Below, in pieces: positions 60,963 to 64,000 of a stretch of DNA of 64,000 bases; within the stretch, counting starts at the first letter, position 1; each line of letters begins with the position of its first letter. Below the pieces are notes generated by a model that worked only from the letters and a program-made list of their open reading frames with translations, searched no databases and was not told the origin of the DNA. Origin of the DNA: Streptomyces longwoodensis. GTDB taxonomy: Bacteria; Actinomycetota; Actinomycetes; Streptomycetales; Streptomycetaceae. The position numbers were made by a program, and so were the translations under genes. The stretch spans positions 62,001-126,000 of the forward strand of contig NZ_KQ948549.1 in assembly GCF_001514125.1 (NCBI RefSeq), written 5' to 3'.

Positions 60963-61715
60963 ATGTTGCGCGCCCTCGCCGTCGACGACGAACGGCCCTC
61001 GCTCGAGGAACTGCTGTACCTGCTGACCGCGGACCCCCGAATAGGCGCCGTCGAGGGCGCGGGCGACGCCACCGAGGCGCTGCGCCGCATCAACCGGGCC
61101 CTGGAGAGCGGGCCCGACGGACCGGACGCCCTCGACGTGGTCTTCCTCGACATCCAGATGCCCGGCCTCGACGGCCTCGACCTGGCCCGGCTGCTGACCG
61201 GCTTCGCCCACCCGCCGCTCGTCGTGTTCGTCACCGCCCACGAGGACTTCGCCGTCCAGGCCTTCGACCTCAAGGCCGTCGACTACGTCCTCAAGCCCGT
61301 CCGCAAGGAGCGCCTGGCCGAGGCCGTGCGCCGCGCCGCCGCCCTGCGCGGCACCCCCGCGGCCCGCATCCCCGTGCACGAGCCCGACCCCGACCAGCTC
61401 CCCGTCGAACTCGGCGGCGTCACCCGCTTCGTCGCCGTCGACGACATCACCCACGTCGAAGCCCAGGGCGACTACGCCCGCCTGCACACCGGACGCGGCA
61501 GCCACCTCGTGCGCATCCCCCTGTCCACCCTGGAGGATCGCTGGCGCGCCCGCGGCTTCGTGCGCATCCACCGCCGCCACCTCGTCGCCCTGCGCCACGT
61601 CGGCGAACTCCGCCTGGACGCCGGCACCGTCAGCGTCCTGGTCGGCGGCGAGGAGCTCCAGGTCAGCCGGCGCCACGCCCGTGAACTGCGGGACCTGCTG
61701 ATGAGGAGGACCTGA
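60963..61715 (+). CDS. LytTR family response regulator
   Basis: A 250-residue response regulator. The receiver domain occupies about 1-120 with acidic pocket DDE at 8-10, phosphoacceptor Asp63 (VVFLDIQMPG), the T/A position in FVTAHED and the lysine in VLKPVRKE. A LytTR DNA-binding domain covers about 150-245 (ITHVEAQGDYARLHT; FVRIHRRHLVAL). It starts a four-gene unit whose last member is a LytS-type histidine kinase, presumably its partner. Confidence 0.93.
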   Translation: MLRALAVDDERPSLEELLYLLTADPRIGAVEGAGDATEALRRINRALESGPDGPDALDVVFLDIQMPGLDGLDLARLLTGFAHPPLVVFVTAHEDFAVQAFDLKAVDYVLKPVRKERLAEAVRRAAALRGTPAARIPVHEPDPDQLPVELGGVTRFVAVDDITHVEAQGDYARLHTGRGSHLVRIPLSTLEDRWRARGFVRIHRRHLVALRHVGELRLDAGTVSVLVGGEELQVSRRHARELRDLLMRRT

Positions 61716-61717
61716 CG

Positions 61718-62101
61718 GTGCCCCAGGACCCCGCCGAGCGGCGGGTCGTCGTCACCGGCCCGCCCCGCCGCACCCGGACCGGCTCCCGCGGCCGCCCCGG
61801 ACACGCCCCGGCCCGCTACCGGCCCCGCACCGAGATCGACGAGCAGACCACCCTCGGCCACACCTACGTGCGCTCCCTGATGCGCAGCCAACTGCGCGCC
61901 GCCCTCGCCGGGTTCGCCGTCCTGGTGCTGCTCGTCGGCCCGCTGCCCCTGCTGTTCGCCGCGCTGCCGGACGCCCGCCGGCTCCAGTGGGCCCTGCTCG
62001 GCTTCGGGCTGTACCCGCCGCTGGTCCTGCTCGCCCGCTGGTACGTCCGCCGCGCCGAACGCAACGAACGGGACTTCGTGCGCCTGGTCGAGGACCGCTG
62101 A
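61718..62101 (+). CDS. Small membrane protein linked to a solute symporter (DUF485-like)
   Basis: A 127-residue protein with a basic, Pro/Arg-rich cytoplasmic N-terminus of about 50 residues and two membrane helices (about 62-83 and 90-110). In size, topology and position directly before a sodium/solute symporter gene it resembles the DUF485/YjcH proteins that accompany ActP acetate permeases, although sequence identity is not obvious. GTG start two bases after the regulator stop. Confidence 0.75.
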   Translation: MPQDPAERRVVVTGPPRRTRTGSRGRPGHAPARYRPRTEIDEQTTLGHTYVRSLMRSQLRAALAGFAVLVLLVGPLPLLFAALPDARRLQWALLGFGLYPPLVLLARWYVRRAERNERDFVRLVEDR

Positions 62102-62118
62102 GACGAGGCACCGCCACC

Positions 62119-63834
62119 GTGAACTCCGGCTACGCCGTCCCCGCCGTCGCCCTCGTCGTCGTCGCGACCGTCCTCGTGGGCGCCTTCGGGCTGCGCGTCT
62201 CCCGCACCACCTCCGACTTCTACGTCGCCTCCCGCACCGTCGGGCCCCGTCTCAACGCGGCCGCCATCAGCGGCGAGTACCTCTCCGCCGCGTCCTTCCT
62301 CGGCATCGCCGGACTGGTCCTGGTGCAGGGCCCCGACATGCTGTGGTACCCGGTCGGCTACACCGCCGGCTACCTGGTGCTGCTCCTGTTCGTCGCCGCA
62401 CCGCTGCGCCGCTCCGGCGCCTACACCCTGCCCGACTTCGCCGAGGCGCGGCTCGCCTCCCGGCCGGTGCGCCGGCTCGCGGGCGCCTTCGTCGTCGGCG
62501 TCGGCTGGCTCTACCTGCTGCCCCAGCTCCAGGGCGCGGGACTGACCCTGACCGTCCTGACCGGCGCCCCCGACTCGCTCGGCGGGGTGATCGTCGCGGT
62601 CGTCGTCACCGCGACCGTGGCGGCGGGCGGCATGCGCAGCATCACCTTCGTCCAGGCCTTCCAGTACTGGCTGAAGCTCACCGCCCTGCTGGTGCCCGCC
62701 CTCTTCCTCGTCGTCGCCTGGCAGGGCGACGGAGCGCCCCGGCACGCCTTCGCGGAACCCGCGGCCTTCCGCGAGCAGCGGGCCGTCCACGTCGACGACA
62801 CCGTCGACCTCACCCTGGAGGCACCGCTGACGGTGACCGTCACCGGCACCGTCGACGGCCGCCGCCACGACGCCACCGCGCTGCGGCTGCCCGCCGGCAC
62901 CCACCGCATCGAGCGGGGCACCCGGCTCACCTTCGCCCGCGGCAGCGCCGTCCCCGCCGCCGACCGCAGCGCCGACGGCACCATGTCCGCCTCCCTGGCG
63001 GCCGGCCGCGCGGAACGCCCGCTGTACGCCACCTACGGGCTGATCCTCGCCACCTTCCTCGGCACCATGGGCCTGCCGCACGTCGTCGTCCGCTTCTACA
63101 CCAGCCCGCACGGCGTCGCCGCCCGCCGCACCACGGTCGCCGTGCTCGCCCTCATCGGCTGCTTCTACCTGCTCCCGCCCCTGTACGGCGCCCTCGGCCG
63201 CCTCTACGCCCCCGAGCTGGCCCTCACCGGCGACGCCGACGCGGCCGTCCTGCTGCTGCCCGACCGGATGATCGGCGGACCCGGCGGCGACCTGCTGGGC
63301 GCGCTGGTCGCGGGCGGCGCGTTCGCGGCGTTCCTGTCCACCGCCTCGGGCCTGACCATGGCCGTGGCCGGCGTGCTCACCCAGGACGTCCTGCCCTCCC
63401 GGGGCGTACGGCACTTCCGGCTGGGCACCGGGCTCGCCATGGCCGTGCCGCTCGCGGCCGCCGTTGTGGTGGGCGGGCTGCCGGTCGCGGACGCCGTCGG
63501 GCTCGCCTTCGCGGTGTCGGCGTCCTCGTTCTGCCCGCTGCTGGTCCTCGGCATCTGGTGGCGGCGGCTCACCCCGCCCGGCGCCGCCGCCGGGATGCTG
63601 GTGGGCGGCGGCTCGGCGTTCCTCGCCGTGACCGCCACCATGGCCGGCCTGCCGGCCACCGGGAGCCTGCACGCCCTGCTCGCCTGGCCCGCCCTGTGGT
63701 CGGTGCCGCTCGGCTTCCTGACCATGGTCCTGGTGTCCCTGGCGACCGCGAGCCGCGTCCCGCCGGGCACGGCGGCGATCCTGGCCCGCTTCCACCTCCC
63801 CGAGTCCCTCGGCGCGACGGAGGTGAAGGCGTGA
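62119..63834 (+). CDS. Sodium/solute symporter (ActP/MctC-like)
   Basis: A 571-residue SSS-family permease with about 13 membrane helices. The family features near the start are SDFYVASRTVGPRLNAAAISGEYLSAASF (62215-62298) and MLWYPVGYTAGYLV. A loop of about 95 residues (about 215-310, beta-rich and acidic) separates two helix groups and should lie outside the membrane, as in actinobacterial monocarboxylate/acetate carriers. A short organic acid such as acetate or pyruvate is the likely substrate. Start is GTG; the end overlaps the kinase gene by four bases. Confidence 0.9.
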   Translation: MNSGYAVPAVALVVVATVLVGAFGLRVSRTTSDFYVASRTVGPRLNAAAISGEYLSAASFLGIAGLVLVQGPDMLWYPVGYTAGYLVLLLFVAAPLRRSGAYTLPDFAEARLASRPVRRLAGAFVVGVGWLYLLPQLQGAGLTLTVLTGAPDSLGGVIVAVVVTATVAAGGMRSITFVQAFQYWLKLTALLVPALFLVVAWQGDGAPRHAFAEPAAFREQRAVHVDDTVDLTLEAPLTVTVTGTVDGRRHDATALRLPAGTHRIERGTRLTFARGSAVPAADRSADGTMSASLAAGRAERPLYATYGLILATFLGTMGLPHVVVRFYTSPHGVAARRTTVAVLALIGCFYLLPPLYGALGRLYAPELALTGDADAAVLLLPDRMIGGPGGDLLGALVAGGAFAAFLSTASGLTMAVAGVLTQDVLPSRGVRHFRLGTGLAMAVPLAAAVVVGGLPVADAVGLAFAVSASSFCPLLVLGIWWRRLTPPGAAAGMLVGGGSAFLAVTATMAGLPATGSLHALLAWPALWSVPLGFLTMVLVSLATASRVPPGTAAILARFHLPESLGATEVKA

Positions 63835-64000
63835 GCGGGTTCCTCGCCGGGCTGCTCGTGGCGATCCTGCCGCTGCTCGCCGCCGGGTTCTGGCTGGGCC
63901 GCCGCACCGCCCGGCCGCAGAGCCTCGGCGGACTCGGCACGCCCGTCGAGCACGCCACCTTCCAGACGCTGCACACCGCCTCCCTGGCCGCGCCCCCGCT
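63831..64000 (+). CDS. LytS-type sensor histidine kinase, N-terminal part (runs off window)
   Basis: Only 56 codons are visible. GTG overlaps the symporter stop (GTGA). A membrane anchor (FLAGLLVAILPLLAAGFWLG) is followed by PVEHATFQTLHTASLAAP, the typical start of the GAF region in LytS/BtsS-like kinases of actinobacteria. It probably phosphorylates the LytTR regulator encoded at the head of the operon, with the symporter as the regulated or sensing partner. The catalytic part is beyond the window. Confidence 0.7.
   Translation, partial: MSGFLAGLLVAILPLLAAGFWLGRRTARPQSLGGLGTPVEHATFQTLHTASLAAPP

Noticed and set aside
61864..63795. A 643-codon minus-strand frame opposite the symporter
   Set aside because: It is low-complexity (Gly, Gln, Arg), with no motif, and the plus strand has a clear membrane transporter with coupled neighbours.

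Overview
The window is high-GC actinobacterial DNA, almost certainly a Streptomyces chromosome. Supporting signs are the extreme GC bias at third codon positions, many GTG and TTG starts, rare TTA codons, and families typical of the genus: WhiJ-like HTH/DUF397/anti-sigma sets, an ECF41 sigma factor, SpoIIE-type phosphatases with PAS domains, a secreted tripeptidyl aminopeptidase beside urease genes, and a c-di-AMP riboswitch ahead of an NlpC/P60 hydrolase. It looks like ordinary core or near-core chromosome. I see no integrase, transposase, plasmid gene, phage gene, tRNA, rRNA or CRISPR array.

Layout. 1-9.7 kb: partial galU, a DedA membrane protein, two left-handed beta-helix proteins, a DMT exporter with a divergent XRE-cupin regulator, a CDF metal exporter with a divergent ArsR regulator, and small housekeeping enzymes. 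9.7-14 kb: the SbcCD repair nuclease. 14-24 kb: two Lrp regulators beside sulfur and amino-acid genes, an ACT-GNAT acetyltransferase, the Tat-exported phosphatase PhoD, and an F420-type oxidoreductase/hydrolase pair divergent from an ECF41 sigma factor. 25-30 kb: GntR and ROK regulators, a TTA-containing unknown gene, Mug glycosylase, PurB. 30-37 kb: SGNH hydrolase, two CNNM/CBS proteins and an FtsX/MacB-type ABC exporter. 37-43 kb: biotin genes, bioBAD divergent from bioF. 42.7-44.5 kb: WhiJ-type regulatory triad. 44.8-46.5 kb: riboswitch-controlled cell-wall hydrolase and a lone antitoxin. 46.7-51.5 kb: ureABC-FGD. 51.6-58 kb: tap, an acyltransferase and two SpoIIE phosphatases. 58-61 kb: Lrp, a guanidine-modifying enzyme and ornithine aminotransferase. 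61-64 kb: LytTR response regulator, small membrane protein, solute symporter and the start of a LytS-type kinase, which runs off the window.

How the genes work together. Several units look like self-contained regulated modules: Lrp next to a Cys/Met PLP enzyme; Lrp with arginine/ornithine catabolism; an ECF41 sigma factor with its usual oxidoreductase partner; a LytS/LytTR pair around a transporter. Urease, the guanidine-modifying enzyme, RocD and Tap all release or recycle nitrogen, and the urease promoter carries a GlnR-like box. I found no single wholly new system. The most unusual observations are a TTA-containing unknown gene behind a DNA-damage-type promoter, a six-cysteine repeat tail on BioB, a putative arginine dihydrolase paired with RocD, a leader hairpin that would mask the tap ribosome-binding site, and interlocked inverted repeats between bioB and bioF.
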